64,000 bases of DNA, taken from the NCBI GenBank assembly GCA_032622095.1, contig CP136064.1:144415954-144479953 (forward strand), written 5' to 3'. The notes under the pieces are model-generated. The model did not search any database and was not told where the DNA came from. It was given only the letters and a program-made list of their open reading frames with translations. Below are positions 11,481 to 23,668 of the stretch, in pieces (positions within the stretch are counted from its first letter, which is position 1; each line of letters starts with the position of its first letter). This DNA comes from Siphonodentalium dalli. Taxonomy: Eukaryota > Mollusca > Scaphopoda > Gadilida > Siphonodentaliidae. The translations under genes were made by a program, and so were the position numbers.

Positions 11481-11709
11481 ATTTAAATGTGAATTTGGGC
11501 TCCCTTTCCCATGCGATTTAGTAAGACAAACTTACACAACCGTCCAAGTATGCATTGGGTTGACATCAGCCGATATACTGCAACGTATTCATCGATCAGT
11601 TCATCAGTGTTCATGCCAATCATGGGAACTTGTTTGTGACTCGTCTTCCAAGTTCAACCTGCTGGGTGCTGTCAACTGTCTTGGATTACTTGAGTACCGG
11701 TACGATTAA
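11383..11709 (+). other. Open frame of 108 codons, unassigned
   Basis: This frame begins at a GTG and has no in-frame ATG near its start. Its product is cysteine- and serine-rich without a recognisable domain. It overlaps the tandem repeat on its left. No poly-A signal, splice pattern or relative in the window supports coding. It could be part of an exon, but I cannot show it. Confidence 0.15.
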
Positions 11710-12300
11710 ACGGACACTGACCGTGGAATGTCGCATTTCCATATCACATAAGCGTTGCTAGTTTAATTTCTGCAATATCTGCTGTCTTTGTGGTGCGAAT
11801 TTCTCACAACAAACGTCGTTAACTTGGGAAGTAACAATGCGGAAGTTAGAATTTATGGGTTTTCCCAACCGGGGGTAAACAAATCAGACAGTGCTTAAAG
11901 TCACGCAGTCGGAGGACATCACGTGGCGAGGGGACTGAACTCTGTTTTGCAACTTGCGGTCGACGTACCACCGGTCATCTGAATACCATCCCTTTAACAA
12001 TATGATTATCTCTTTAAATAACAAGTTTGAAATAGTTTTGTGGGTACAAAATAATAAATATGAATTGAAAACCCATGTCCAGTAAGACTTCTATGAGCTA
12101 CTGTTGATTTTTTTCAAATATTTTATTATGAAATGAGATGTTTAATTGGGACAAGTTGTTGATTTATTTTTAGACCAGACCTGGTCACTGGTAACAGTAA
12201 CCTCTATTGTTCGTTAGCTAAACAACCACACATTATTAGACCAGAAGATATTCGAAATGAAATCAATATTAATCAATATAATCATTTCCAGACAGAATTC
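11710..12300. other. No recognisable feature
   Basis: AT-rich non-coding sequence. No repeat match seen. Confidence 0.35.
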
Positions 12301-12339
12301 TTTACTCATATTTAATATTTTATACCCTGATAACTATAT

Positions 12340-12740
12340 AATACATTAAGTATAGGGTTATATATGTGTAGTTCAGGGTTAGGCTTAATGTTAACGTTAT
12401 GGTCAGGATATGGTTTATAAATTGGGTTAGAATTGTGGATATTGTTAATGTTAAAATTGTGACGGTGTCAGTTATGCAAAGTATTTGGTTGTGGGTACGC
12501 TTGTATGTATGACTATGCTCATCGAAAGAGTTATGGTAATGGTCCAAGGTACGGCTATGGATATGGTTTGCAGGAGGGCAATGTATTTGGTAAGGGTATT
12601 TTACTGGGTCAGAGTTAAGTGCTGTGGATAGGGCTGTGGGAATGATTATGGATTCGCTACCAATATTAGGGTTATGTAGTGGTTTATGTGTAAGGATTGG
12701 ATAGGGGTGGGTAGATGATTAAATTATGGATGGTGATCGG
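12340..12740. repeat. GGTTA-rich low-complexity tract
   Basis: About 400 bp enriched in GGTTA, GTTATGG and GGATATGG without a fixed period. It contains isolated telomere-like GGGTTAGG words but no tandem telomeric array. Confidence 0.55.
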
Positions 12741-12749
12741 GGATGGGGA

Positions 12750-15445
12750 ATTTATATGGAAGTATCAAAATTCTGCAGGCCAGAATTTTAACCCTCTAGT
12801 TATTATTATTATTATTATTTGCCTTCTTCTTAGCAATTTTATAATGAGCATAGCTCAGTCAATACAAGAGATAGAAAGCTAAAACTTTGTATGTATATAT
12901 ATGTATACAAAATCTAGTGCTTAGGCGTATTGAGAATCATGTCCTCACTTGACTAGCAGAGTTATATCCCTCTATGTGAAAACTTGGTGTTTTCAGAACT
13001 CCGAAAATATAAGGAGTACAGCACTGAAATTTGGTCAATAGATACATCTTGATATCCACTGAATCGAGAGCACATCAAAAACTTTGTCCGTCTTTCCTCT
13101 CCAGAGTTATATCCCATATATATGTCAACCTCGAAATATTTCTGATCGCCTGTTCTCACATAGCAAGAAAAATAGCTGGATTTAGTTTTTATGGTAGTGC
13201 TGGCCGTTGTGAATATACTAAACAAAAATATTTTTGACAGGGTCAGTCTTACATTTTTTGGTTAGGGTGGGGGCGAGATTTTCGCAATTTTTTTTTTGCG
13301 ATGATTTTAACCATTTTTACTACCATGTATATACGTACTAATGATCATCCTGAAAGAATTTTGTAAATCGGTTGAGAAATGTCAAAGTTACAGACCATCG
13401 AAAATTAAATAATTTGGCTAATGAAGGAGCATGGGAGAGGGTGAGACCTTACCGGGGAGGCGACGAGACCTTGCCGGGTGGTGATACCATGTCGGGGCGG
13501 TGAGACCAGGCCGAGGGTGGTGAGACCAGGCTGACCGGTGGCGGATGTAAACGTCAGATTTAGCACAAAAAAAAGTCCAGCAGAATAATATTTTTATTGC
13601 GTGCTCCAGATGGGAAGAGTGATTCGGACCGGAATATACCATTTGTCAGTTTCTTGTCCCAACCGTTACCGATCAACAGCATGGACAAGAAAATGACCTA
13701 TTTTTGGCGCCAATTCCAATGGGCTAGTTGATGAGCAAGGTTAATGCACGGGCGGGTAAACTGGTATCGCATAGGTAGGCCCCAGAAGTTTGATAGCTCT
13801 ACTATATCAGCAACCTGCCCAACAGCGAGCGAGCTTCGGGTGGGTTCAGACTTTTTGCAAATTCCAACAAAAATCAAAGGGGGGGGAATTGTCTAAAAAA
13901 TGAAACATCGAGATAAAAAAAATTCTGAGTAGTGGATATGATAGATGGTATCCAAGCGCAACTTATTGATGTCTGCTTAATTGGCGCTAAGGTCGAAGGT
14001 TTACTCGTGGCGAGGCTTTATAATGTAAATAAGTTTTGTTAAGTGCTATATCACTAACCAAATCCGATCAGGTTAATGAAGGAGCGAGCTAATGCAGGAG
14101 CAGGTACGTCGATATACTTCTGGTAATATCCGAAAGTTCGACCGCTCTACTAACAAAGCAACCTGACCAACGGAGAGCTCGTGTTCAGGTGGGTTCAAAT
14201 TGGCAAATTCCAACAAAAACCAAAAGTTGAAAAATACTTCAAAATATCAAACACCGAGAAACAATTTTGCTGATGAGTGGGTGTGATAGGGGGTATCAAC
14301 GCCCAACTCTGGTGCGATTTCTTCAGTTTCAGAGCAAAGGGTTTACTATTGGCGACGCTATATAGCGTAATACGTACTACATGCAGATGAACACAGCCTG
14401 CCATCGATATATGGCAAAACTCGAAATTCTCCAATATTCACGTCAAATTCAAACAGGCTAATGAAGGAGCGAGTAAAATGCGCTAGCAAGTACAACGGTA
14501 TACAATAGGTACATCCTGGAAGTTTTGACTGTCGTGGTTTAAAAGCAATTCGTCTAATAGAGAGCTTGCATCGGTGTGGGTCGAGGCTTTTGGCAAATTC
14601 GAGTAAATCTCACAAAGTAAAAAAAAATATGGTGAAATCGTTAATCGAGATAGAACAAATTTGACGAGTGAATGTGGTGGGTACTATCCACGTGCAATTT
14701 CGGTGAACTTTTATAATTTTTCAAATAAATGCGCAATGAGTTAATCAGGATTAAGTGCCAGATATTACATACATTCACATATTTCATGAGAAAATACCCC
14801 CGGATGACTGTATACACTAGGATATTTAATGCAGGGACAGATATGTCGGTATACTGACAGATCGCCCACAAATTTTGACTGCTCTGCTATAAAAGCAACT
14901 TGCCCAACGGAGAGCTCGCTTGGGGATGGTTCAAACGTTTTACAAATTCCACCGAAACTCAATAGGGGGGGGGGGTAAAAATCGCAAATCCAAATAAAAC
15001 AAAATTGACGAAATTGCTGTAGTATCTATGTGCAACTTTAGTGCGATTTTCTAAGTTTTTCAGCCAACGAGTATAGAATGTTGCACGGCCGTAGCATTAA
15101 TATTAATGATATACCTTAAGACTTTCATGGCGTACAATGGTATGTAGTATTTTGCTTTGTACTGTGAGTGCTTCTTATAAATTAACAACCAGGGTCGTGG
15201 CCTATTGCATAATATTAGTATCATCACAACAATCATAAAAAGGGTCTAAGGGCAGTAATCGCCATGACAGTGTTACCAAATAAATCCTCATATATCATTA
15301 ATAATATACCCACAAGTCGAAATTCTGAACTTACAATCCTTGTCTACGATCTTTTTCTTATTAATTTCTTTTAATTATTTTTTTCAATATAATATAAAGA
15401 TTGTGTTCATTAAAAATTAAATATTACATGGAAGTATAAAATTTC
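12750..15445 (+). repeat. D1: ~2.7-kb composite repeat with ~350-bp internal units
   Basis: D1 shares its order of modules with D2 (58,830-61,622, opposite strand). First comes an ATT-rich stretch (12,797-12,820). A GAGTTATATCCC module follows (12,960-13,120), then GACAGGGTC...GGGTGGGGGCGA (13,238-13,280), then at least four divergent tandem units starting near 13,739, 14,071, 14,456 and 14,816. Each unit carries TTAATG.AGGAGC, a GTATAC segment, TTTGACCGCTCTACT-like and CAACCTGCCCAACGGAGAGC-like words. Terminal words resembling ATGGAAGTAT occur at both ends. Frames within it are incidental. Class unknown. Confidence 0.65.
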
Positions 15446-15460
15446 TGGTATTTCAGAAAT

Positions 15461-16638
15461 TTAAATCCTAGTTGAATCTAAATATTGTTTTGAGTATTTG
15501 CGATATTCTCTGCGAAAGGTGCGCTTAGCCTCTTTATAACATGAGAATTCAATGCTAAACTGTCCCCTGGGGCGACCTGCGTTCAACCAAAGAGAACGAT
15601 AGTATGTTAGTGTATTTCGTAAGCTGTTTAAGTGTGAGTTCCAAAATGATTTAAGGAAGGGTTTGACTGATGTCTGAGGTATGTTCATCTGAGCCGAGTT
15701 AGATATCGCGCCTATGAGATCATTGTAATAAGTGTCTAGTAAGTGTATGTCCTCAACCTCATAAAGTCACTTTGATAAGTTTGAATGTTTTCTTGCATTG
15801 AGGAAAATTGTTTCCATTTGAATCGGGGTCTATCGGCGTTAGTGTTGAGCTCAGATTCAATGATTAGCTCAATGTTGATTATTGTTGTGATAGGTCGATG
15901 ATTCGATACATTTAATGCATGATCATCGAGAACTTCGAAGCAATATATGTTGTATTTATCCATTTTGGGAAAAAAAATATGGTCAATTACAGAGCCACTT
16001 AATCCCGAGGGAGATACAAATGTTGGCAATTGAGCTGAATCTTGAGCGAATATATGTGTTGAGACTAGCTCAAATTCGTCAACGAGACACTTCAGTACTT
16101 TACAGCGTTCATCGCCTTTATAGAGGGTATCATTGAAGTCGCCCATGAGTATAATTTTACCTAATGCCCGATAGCTGCCACACAGCGTTGATAATTTTTC
16201 GATATATTCCTCGTAAAAGTCAAGTGTGTAATTAGTCGAAGGTAGATAAACGTGAAAAATGTAAATGTAACTAGTTTTTTGAAATTTGGACCTGAATGCC
16301 TATAATTCTATCATCATTTATGTCAATGGTCGATATCCGACCTCTGAGGGTTCTCTTATTCCAGCAGAGGAAAACACCCCTTTGTTTCTCTCTCTCTGCA
16401 ATGGCAGACGCTGGGAGAAGTCACACACAGTGTGAAATGTGTAGTTCTTGTTAATAGAATTTAGAAAGTGCACATTTTTCTGAGCCAGCCAATGTTCGCT
16501 AATACCGCAAATATCAATTTTCTGGTTTTCGAGAAGATTGCCTAGGTAAGCTGCACTGGACATAATGCCCGTCGCATTCCATACAAGAATTTTGATCATA
16601 ATGACAAAGTGTGTACATAACATTTCAAAATATTTCAC
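15461..16638 (-). pseudogene. LINE-8: AP endonuclease region without a reverse transcriptase
   Basis: Three minus-strand frames join into the 5' half of an APE-type LINE ORF2. 16,638-16,318 gives the endonuclease start (IKILVWNATGI..., then ICGISEHWL with the catalytic Glu). 16,146-15,736 gives MGDFND and, near its end, SNHRPI, the usual S-(D/N)-H-x-P site; here the Asp is Asn. 15,688-15,461 gives the basic linker that precedes the RT (RPRGQ...YKEAKRTFRREYRKYSKQY). No RT motifs follow below 15,461. Frameshifts lie near 16,150-16,320 and 15,690-15,736. LINE copies are normally 5'-truncated, so losing the 3' half implies a later deletion. Confidence 0.75.
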
Positions 16639-16793
16639 AGTGCTTAATGTATAGGAATACCAAATATTGAATCAATGTGATTAATATTAGAAATATATAA
16701 ATAAAGCAATCTACCAGGCGATAACATCGATATGATAATATCTTACAGCTAACGTCCAAATAACCGAGCTGAATTCTTTACGATTACCTTTGC

Positions 16794-17018
16794 ATGCACA
16801 TGATTGTTATAATTATCTTTTCCCTAAGTTTGACCAGTTATAAAGTATCTAGCCTTAAAAGTCGCAACATATTTAACTTTCCAATGATATATGAAACTGA
16901 TGCTGACCTGACCACTCCCACCTTAGTTGTGCTCCTCTTTTGGTACATGTCGTTTTGTGTCCTTTTTGTGTACCATTGGTATCGAATACTTGTATTATGT
17001 TCTTATTCAAATGATTGA
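16794..17018 (+). CDS. LINE-1 upstream small ORF (74 codons) with hydrophobic segments
   Basis: The predicted product starts MHMIVIIIFSLSL, has a second hydrophobic stretch near residues 44-60 (LVVLLFWYMSFCVLFVY) and ends CSYSND. Its counterpart in LINE-2 (28,319-28,540) has similar length, a hydrophobic start and the end CSYCND. The stop overlaps the next ORF: ATG at 17,011 and TGA at 17,016-17,018. Comparison of the two elements shows protein similarity in this frame up to the stop, then in the downstream frame. That supports real translation by termination-reinitiation. I know no family function; it resembles a small membrane or signal peptide. Confidence 0.5.
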   Translation: MHMIVIIIFSLSLTSYKVSSLKSRNIFNFPMIYETDADLTTPTLVVLLFWYMSFCVLFVYHWYRILVLCSYSND

Positions 17019-20000
17019 TTTGGTATCACATAGGGCAAGAATATGCAAGTACTATTCGAGAGCATTGAGAGGGACAAGAGAAAAACCACTTGATGGATTG
17101 AGCACACTAAACCTTTTGTCATATTTCATGATCAGAAAATTGGGGATTCCTAACCACATATCACTATTAATTGTGTTGAAATATCACATGTTGAAAGGCG
17201 ACTGCATTCTTCCAAGATATATTTGTAATAAGCTGGGATTTCAACTGACTTGTGTGCCCTGTTTTATTTTCAAAAGCCACATCAAACGCTAAATTCCGAT
17301 ATGTAGGCTTCAAGTGAACATATTCACGAAGTATAGTTTCATTTTTCAAATTTGTTGGAAGAGAAGTGTTACACATTACAAATTCGCTGACTGAAGTGGG
17401 AAGATGGGTGACCGAGGTACTAAAATCTATTCTAAACCGAGCATTTGACATACAAAAAAACCCGGGTCCAACCGAAAGCATTGTGGGCAGACATTTGCTG
17501 ACCCTAATGTGTCTTAATATTCAAAGTTTGACACCGAAAATAGACGTACTTACTGCAGAAGCTAGAAATTTCATTCACCGAAACATGGCTCTCAAATGCA
17601 AATTTTGATAACGAATTGTTAATAACAGGATTTCATGCTCCACAAAGGAGAGACCGTCCAACCTTGGGTGGTGGCATTGCTGTCTATGTAAGGGACTCGC
17701 TTTATTTCAAAAGACGTACTGACCTTGAAATCCCTGACGTAGAGAGCATATGGCTAGAGATTGAAACATCCACAATGAGATTTTTGCTTGGTACGTTTTA
17801 TAGACCACCAAATACACCCATCAGTATATGGGAAAAAATATATACAAATATTGGGCGATCGTATTAATATCCCACATGTTATAATAACTGGAGATTTTAA
17901 TTCAAACCAAATACCATTAGAAACAAAACCAATTAAATATATTTATCAGCGCTTTGGCCTAAAGCAAATAATTAAACAAGCTACATATTTCACAGAAAGT
18001 ACTTCTTCTCTCATAGACTTATATTTTACAAATACCCCTCAGGTTGTTGAATCGAATGTAATCTTAGATCCATTCTTTTCGGATTTAACTCGGTTTCATT
18101 GTCCAATCTTGCTACGTTTAAATTTGAAATTTAAGAAGCCGAGTGAAATCATGAAAAGAAGGATATGGGATTATAATCGAGCCAATTACTCCGCAATGAA
18201 TAATGCCTTTAACGCGTGGAACTTTAAGAGAGATCTCTCAGCAATTCGATCTGATGAAATAGCAGAAGCTCTAACGAAAAAAATAATTGACACCGCAAAT
18301 CTTTATATACCGAATAAACTCGTAATAGTTCGACACAATGAATCTGAATGGTTAACATGTGAAATTCGCAAACTTATGAGACAAAGGAGACGTTACTACG
18401 AATTGGCAAAACAAAGAGAAACAATTGAAGCGTGGACGAATTATAAAAAGAAAAGAAATGAAGTTATAGCAAAAATAAGACGTTCCAAGCAAAAGTCTCT
18501 GGAGAAAACACAGTCAATACTGGGTAGTTGTTTCACTGATTCCTCACTCTGGTGGAAAACATTAAACCACCTCATGAAACCCGAACCTAAACCAATACCA
18601 GCCCTAAAAACTGACCAGATTATAATAACCGAAAATGAATAAAAGGCAGACATATTAAATAATTATTTTTGTAAAATCTCCTCCTTACCTGATGAAGATA
18701 AGTTAGAGTTACCCATCTTTGATTGGTTAACGGACAAGCGCCTGAGCGACATTGAAATATCTGATGAACGTGTACTCGAAAGTTTCAACTCAATCAAGAC
18801 ACCGAAAGCGACCAGATACGATGGTATTAGTCCCAAAGTATTAAAACATTGTTCGATATCAATAGCTAAACCACTAGCATTTGCTTTCAGGGTTTTCATT
18901 GAACGATCGTATTTTCCTTCAGAATGGAAAAAGGCAAACGTATGCCCAATTTTCAAAAATGAAGATCCCATCGATCCATCCAATTATCGACCAGTATCCT
19001 TACTCAGTTGTCTGTCTAAGGTCTTCGAGAAATGTCTATTCTATCATATCAAAATACCTACGAACGAATAAGCTTTTAACCGACATACAGTCGGGATTTA
19101 CACCGAACGATAGCACAGTATTCCAATTGATCGATATTTACTATTATATTATCTCAGCCCTTGACGATGGGAGGGAAATAAGGGGTGTATTCTGCAATAT
19201 AAGCAAGGCGTTCGATAAGGTTTGGCACATGGGGTCTCCTCTTTAAACTTAAAAGAATGGGGATAACTGGGAAGCTTTTAAAACTACTTGAAAACTATCT
19301 TGATTGTAGACAACAAAGAGTAACAATTTCTAACTTTAATTCGCCATGGAAAGACGTTACAACAGGAGTGCCTTAAGGATCAATAATCGGCTCTCTCCTA
19401 TTTCTCGTGTATATAAACGACATAGTCGAGGGAATTACATGTAATATAAGATTATTTGCTGATGATACATTTATATTGCTATAGAAGATCCCACAATTGC
19501 TGCATATTTGATCAATTCAGACCTACACAAAATATTCAACTGGTCAAAGACCTGGGCAGTTCAATTCAACCCATTGAAAACATAATCCGTGCTTGTTTCG
19601 TGGAAACAAATACCTATTGACCAACCAGTACTAAACATGTCAAACGAGAGAATAAATGAGGTAGACACACATAAACATTTGGGTCTGACATTCAACCGAC
19701 AGGGTAAATGGAAAGACCATATAGAAGATATTGAAAACCGAGCGTCCAAAAGAATGTACATACTGAGGAAGTATAAATTTATCCTTGATAGAAGAACTCC
19801 AGAAAGAACTTACTTGTCCTATATTCGTCCCGTATTGGAATATGCTTCCTCGGTATGGGACAATTGTACAGGCGAAGAAGCCGATTCACTGGAAGATATT
19901 CAGTACGAAGCCACTAGATTAGTAACTGGTGGAACAAGAAGTTGTAATAAATGCACAGTTCTTCAAGAAGTTGGGTGGGAAAAATTATCAAAACGGAGAG

Positions 20001-20602
20001 AAAAGACTAAACTCATGCTCATTTTTAAAATGACGAAAAAACTCACTCCCCCTTATCTATACAATGCTGTTCCGAATACAATATCGAGTACTAGTGGATA
20101 TGACACGAGATCAGATGATCTTAGAGTACCTTTCTGCAACTCTGTTACTTATCAGAAATCATTTCTTCCACACACAATCAATCTTTGGAACGAATTAAAA
20201 CCAGAAGTGAGGAAATGTGAAACACTCTCAGACTTCAAAACTTTTTTGAATAGTGACCTCAAAGAGCGTCCTAGATACTTGGAATATGCATATACGAGAG
20301 CAAGTCAAATATACCATTGCCGATTAAGACTGGAATGCAGTAATTTAAACTATGATCGTTTCAGCAACCATCTGAGAGATAGTCCGTTATGTATTTGTGG
20401 TGCCAAAGAAACATCAGAACATTTTCTTTTTTATTGTCGCAGATATTTGGTTGAAAGAGATAGGTGTTTTGGGGGATTAATAACAAGACCAGGCGTAAAA
20501 ACTTTGCTACATGGAAGCCACAAACTATCATTGGAAGAGAATATAGATTTATTTATGAGGGTCCAAAAATTCATAATTTTATCTAAACGATTTCCAAATT
20601 GA
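17011..20602 (+). pseudogene. LINE-1 ORF2: 2A-like motif, endonuclease and reverse transcriptase (L2/CR1-like)
   Basis: From the ATG at 17,011 comes an N-terminal domain (SHRARICKYYSRALRG...). A hydrophobic helix then leads to FDIQKNPGP (17,444-17,470), a variant 2A-like motif placed directly before the endonuclease (LMCLNIQSL). Endonuclease motifs are GGGIAVYVRD, GTFYRPPN, GDFNSNQ and TRFHCPI, the last in place of the usual SDH. RT motifs include SNYRPVSLLSC, FCNISKAFDKVWH (the first catalytic Asp is Asn) and FADDT. The C-terminus carries CICGAKETSEHFLFYC, the post-RT Cys/His motif. Frameshifts or stops lie near 17,292, 17,608, 17,867, 18,642, 19,050, 19,246, 19,376 and 19,480-19,590, so the copy is dead. 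LINE-2 is a near relative. Confidence 0.85.
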
Positions 20603-20662
20603 ACTTTTCCTAAGTCGCTAACTTTATTAAAACGAAACGAAACGAAACGAAAGATCATAACA
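20603..20662 (-). repeat. LINE-1 end fused to the first ~28 bp of the Gypsy 3' LTR
   Basis: After the LINE-1 stop comes CTAACTTTATTAAAA, then (CGAAA)4, then GATCATAACA. On the minus strand the last part reads TGTTATGATCTTTCG and sits immediately after a purine tract (AAAAAAGGGAAGA). That is where the 3' LTR of the minus-strand Gypsy should start (20,662). The same LTR start recurs at 33,104. The remainder of this LTR is missing, so a recombination at the CGAAA repeat is likely. Confidence 0.65.
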
Positions 20663-23388
20663 TCTTCCCTTTTTTGGAAGCAACATATAGTACATTATAG
20701 TTCGATATTAGATTCAATCATCTTTGAATCTTACGGGTGTCTTGACAACCCTTCCACTCCTTGTCACCGCTGGTGGTGATTTAACTTCACACACAGTGTC
20801 ACTTTGTCCTTGTGTATCGGATGATAGAGTTTGTCGTTGGATAACATTGTCATTACAATTATTATCAGCGTCCACATTATGATCGACATTCTGATCACTA
20901 ACGTCTATGTGTACCTGTTCCTGGGCACAGTGTCCCTCGTCGAATTGTTCATTGCGTTTTCTCAAATGTACACGATTTCTAACATACACATTAGAACCAG
21001 TATCAACTTCATATGATCTATTACCAAAACATTTTGATACAACACCCTTTTCCCACAATTTGTGTCGGACAAATGGCTTCATTCGTACAACATCTCCTTC
21101 CTCGAACGCTTTGAGAGGTTTGGAAGATTTGTTAAAGTAATATTCTTGTTTCTGAACCTTATCACTTACTGACTGTGCATTTTTAGAAGTAATTTGAGAT
21201 TTTAGCAAATTTGAAGATATAGGTAACATGGACCGTGTACGTCTGCTCATGAACAATTAAACGGGACTCAGACCCTCACATTGGAGGTGTGTATTACGGT
21301 AATCTAAAACTGCAAGATACTGATCGGAACCTGAGTCTCTGTTGCCTTACGAAGCAGACGTTTAGCTGTCTTAACAGCTGATTCAGCTTTGCCGTTTGAC
21401 TGAGGATTATAGGGACTAGGTGTAACATGTTCGAACTCCCACATAATTGCAAATCTCTGGAACTGATTTACCGAAAATTGTGTGCCGTTATCCGAGAAAA
21501 CTTGAGACGGGATCCCATAACGTGCAAATTGGGCCTTTAACTTTCTAATCAGTCAGTGAAGTGGTATCGTTAAGAAAATCAATTTCCCAAAAATTGCTGA
21601 AATAATCCACAGTTATCAAATAATCTTTGCCATCAACATGAAATAAATCAATACCAACTTTTTGCCAAGGCCTATCAACAGATTCATGTGGTATAAGTGG
21701 TTCATTAGCTTGAGCAATGCTGTGTTTGCCACAAGTTTCACAAGTGGAAATGTACTCCTTAATTTCAGCAGACATTCCCGGCCAAAACAGTGATTCACGG
21801 GCACGCCTCAAACACCCCTTGATACCAATGTGGGAGGAGTGAATTTATGTTTTCATTTCGGTTCGCAAACTATGTGGAATAATTACTCGCTCGCCTTGCA
21901 ACAGCAACCCATTTTGAATTGACAGCTCATCTCGGTAATTGAAATATGTCAGTAACTGAGCTGGAACACAATGTTTATCGGGCCATCCTCCAAGAATCAT
22001 TTGTGTCAACAACTGTAATTGTTCATCACGCTCGGTTTCCTTCTGAATCTGTGTCAGTCTTTGTTCGGTTACCGAAAGAAACTTCAACATATTGACTTGT
22101 TCGAATTCCTTGCTTACACTCTCCGGTCCGAAACACTCATTAGAACGCGACAGATGATCAGCAACAACAAGTTCCTTGCCTGGTTTATAAACAATTTTTA
22201 CGTCATAGTTCAGCATCCGGAGGAGCATACTTTATAGTCGTCTAGGTGCCAGATATAAAGGTTTGGTACTGATTGACTCCAGTGGCTTATGATATGTGTG
22301 TACTATCACGTGTCGTCCAAATGCATATTCGTGGAAACGTTCCAATCCAGCCACAACTCCAAGAAGTTCTTTTTCGATTTGAGCATAATTTTTGTCAGTT
22401 GAGGTTAATGCACGACTCGCGTACACTACATGTTTGCCAGCTTGTAGAAGTGAAAAACCAATCCCAGTAGAGCTTGCATCACTTTGCGGAACAAGTTCCT
22501 TGTCTTGGTCATAATATTGTAGTACAGGAAATGCTGTGATCATACTCTTTAATTTCTCAAACGCATCGTCTTCTACCTGTGTCCACTTCCACTCAACACG
22601 CACTTTCGAGTGTCTCAGACAAGTTCGGCAAAAATTTCGCCAGGTAGTTGATGAATCCACAATATCGCTGGACTTCTTTCACATCCTGTGGGGCTTTCAT
22701 CTCCTTTATAGCTGAGATTTTACGCGGATCCGGTTTCAAACCAGAAGCACTTATAACATGTCCCACGAATGGAACTTCTTGACACTTTAGCTTGAGTTTT
22801 GATTTGTTCAAAACGACACCGTGTTCTCTACAATGTTGCAAGAAACATTTGAATTTTCTATCATGGTCGATCGTCGTTTGCCAAATCCACAGTGTCTCCT
22901 TGGCCGAAAATAAGTACATCATCAGCCATACATAGTACTCCTTCCAGACCTTCTAGCGCTTTGTGAAGCCTCTTCTGGAATATTTCGGGTGATGGTTTCA
23001 AACCGTAAGCTAATCTCTTCCACCTATATCGACCGAAAGGTGTGTCAAAGGTAGTAAGAAGGCTGGATTCCTCATCAAGAACCAAATGAAGAAAACCTTC
23101 CTTGAGATCTGCTGTGGAAAATAATTTCGCTATTGAAAGTTCAGGCAACAGTCCGTCCAACGTAGACAACTGGTAATGTTCACGCTTGAGTGCTTTGTTC
23201 CACGGTTTCGGATCAATGCATATTCTAATATCATCTGAGTCTTTTTTCGATGCTAGAACGAAACTACTGACAGTCTGTTGGTTGGTCCACACTCTGTAGT
23301 ACTCCAGATTTAACCATGCACTCAAGTTGATCGCGAAATTTCTGTTTCATAGCCACCGGCACACGTCGGGATGGTGTAACAACAGGCT
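20663..23388 (-). pseudogene. Gypsy-type LTR retrotransposon pol (RT, RNase H, integrase)
   Basis: Reading down from 23,387, the RT starts at VTPSRRVPVAMKQKFRDQL. It continues through the FSTADLKEGF segment, YGLKPSPEIFQ and CMADDVLIF (the usual Y-x-DD has Met-Ala-Asp-Asp), then VPFVGHVIS. RNase H (about 22,570-22,235) keeps DASSTGIG and IEKELL but has HTYHKPLE where HTDHKPLE is usual. Integrase has the zinc-binding end (CETCGKH), VGIDLFHVDGKDY, a second Asp in FSDNGTQF (21,495 region) and AESAVKTAKR. The C-terminal domain has GDVVRMKP...KGVVSKCFGNRSYEV and ends TRSGRVVKTPVRFKDD. Frames are broken near 22,920, 22,630, 22,230, 21,840, 21,545 and 21,260. Gag and protease are absent on this strand (see 23,514 and 32,519). 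Confidence 0.9.
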
Positions 23389-23513
23389 AGGAGTTAGAAA
23401 ATACCAAGTTCATAATTCAATTCACATGTTTGTCAATAAGTGCCAATCCTGAGCTATTGAAACATTCAATTCACATGTTTGTCAATAAGTGCCAATCTTG
23501 AACTATTGAAACA
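23389..23513 (+). repeat. 3' part of the Gypsy LTR, with a 49-bp internal duplication
   Basis: It begins AGGAGTTAGAAAATACCAAG, which matches the inner part of the LTR start seen on the minus strand at 33,104-33,045. It ends in GAAACA directly before a primer-binding-like site. 23,416-23,464 and 23,465-23,513 are tandem copies of 49 bp with two differences, both ending CTATTGAAACA. It is oriented opposite to pol. Combined with 33,104-33,075 it implies a short LTR of roughly 155 bp. Confidence 0.75.
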
Positions 23514-23668
23514 TGGTGGCAGCGGTGGTATACGTATAAATCTAAACTGTTCTGAATAGACTCTCGTATTTTCGTGGTAGTGTTTCGCCGGTAAATACAA
23601 AATCCGGTAAACCGTCAAAATGAATGATCAAGTGAATCAACAACCACCGCCCGTTTCAAACGTCACAC
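23514..23668 (+). pseudogene. Gypsy primer-binding site, leader and gag start
   Basis: TGGTGGCAGCGGTGG at 23,514-23,528 follows the LTR end. This is the position and style of a tRNA primer-binding site in Gypsy elements. After about 90 bp an ATG at 23,621 opens a frame reading MNDQVNQQPPPVSNVT, a proline-rich gag start. It is interrupted after GTCACAC (23,662-23,668). The gag resumes at 32,519 after about 8.85 kb. Confidence 0.6.

Noticed and set aside
12360-12400. Telomere-like GGGTTAGG words
   Set aside because: Only isolated words in a GGTTA-rich tract; no tandem TTAGGG array.
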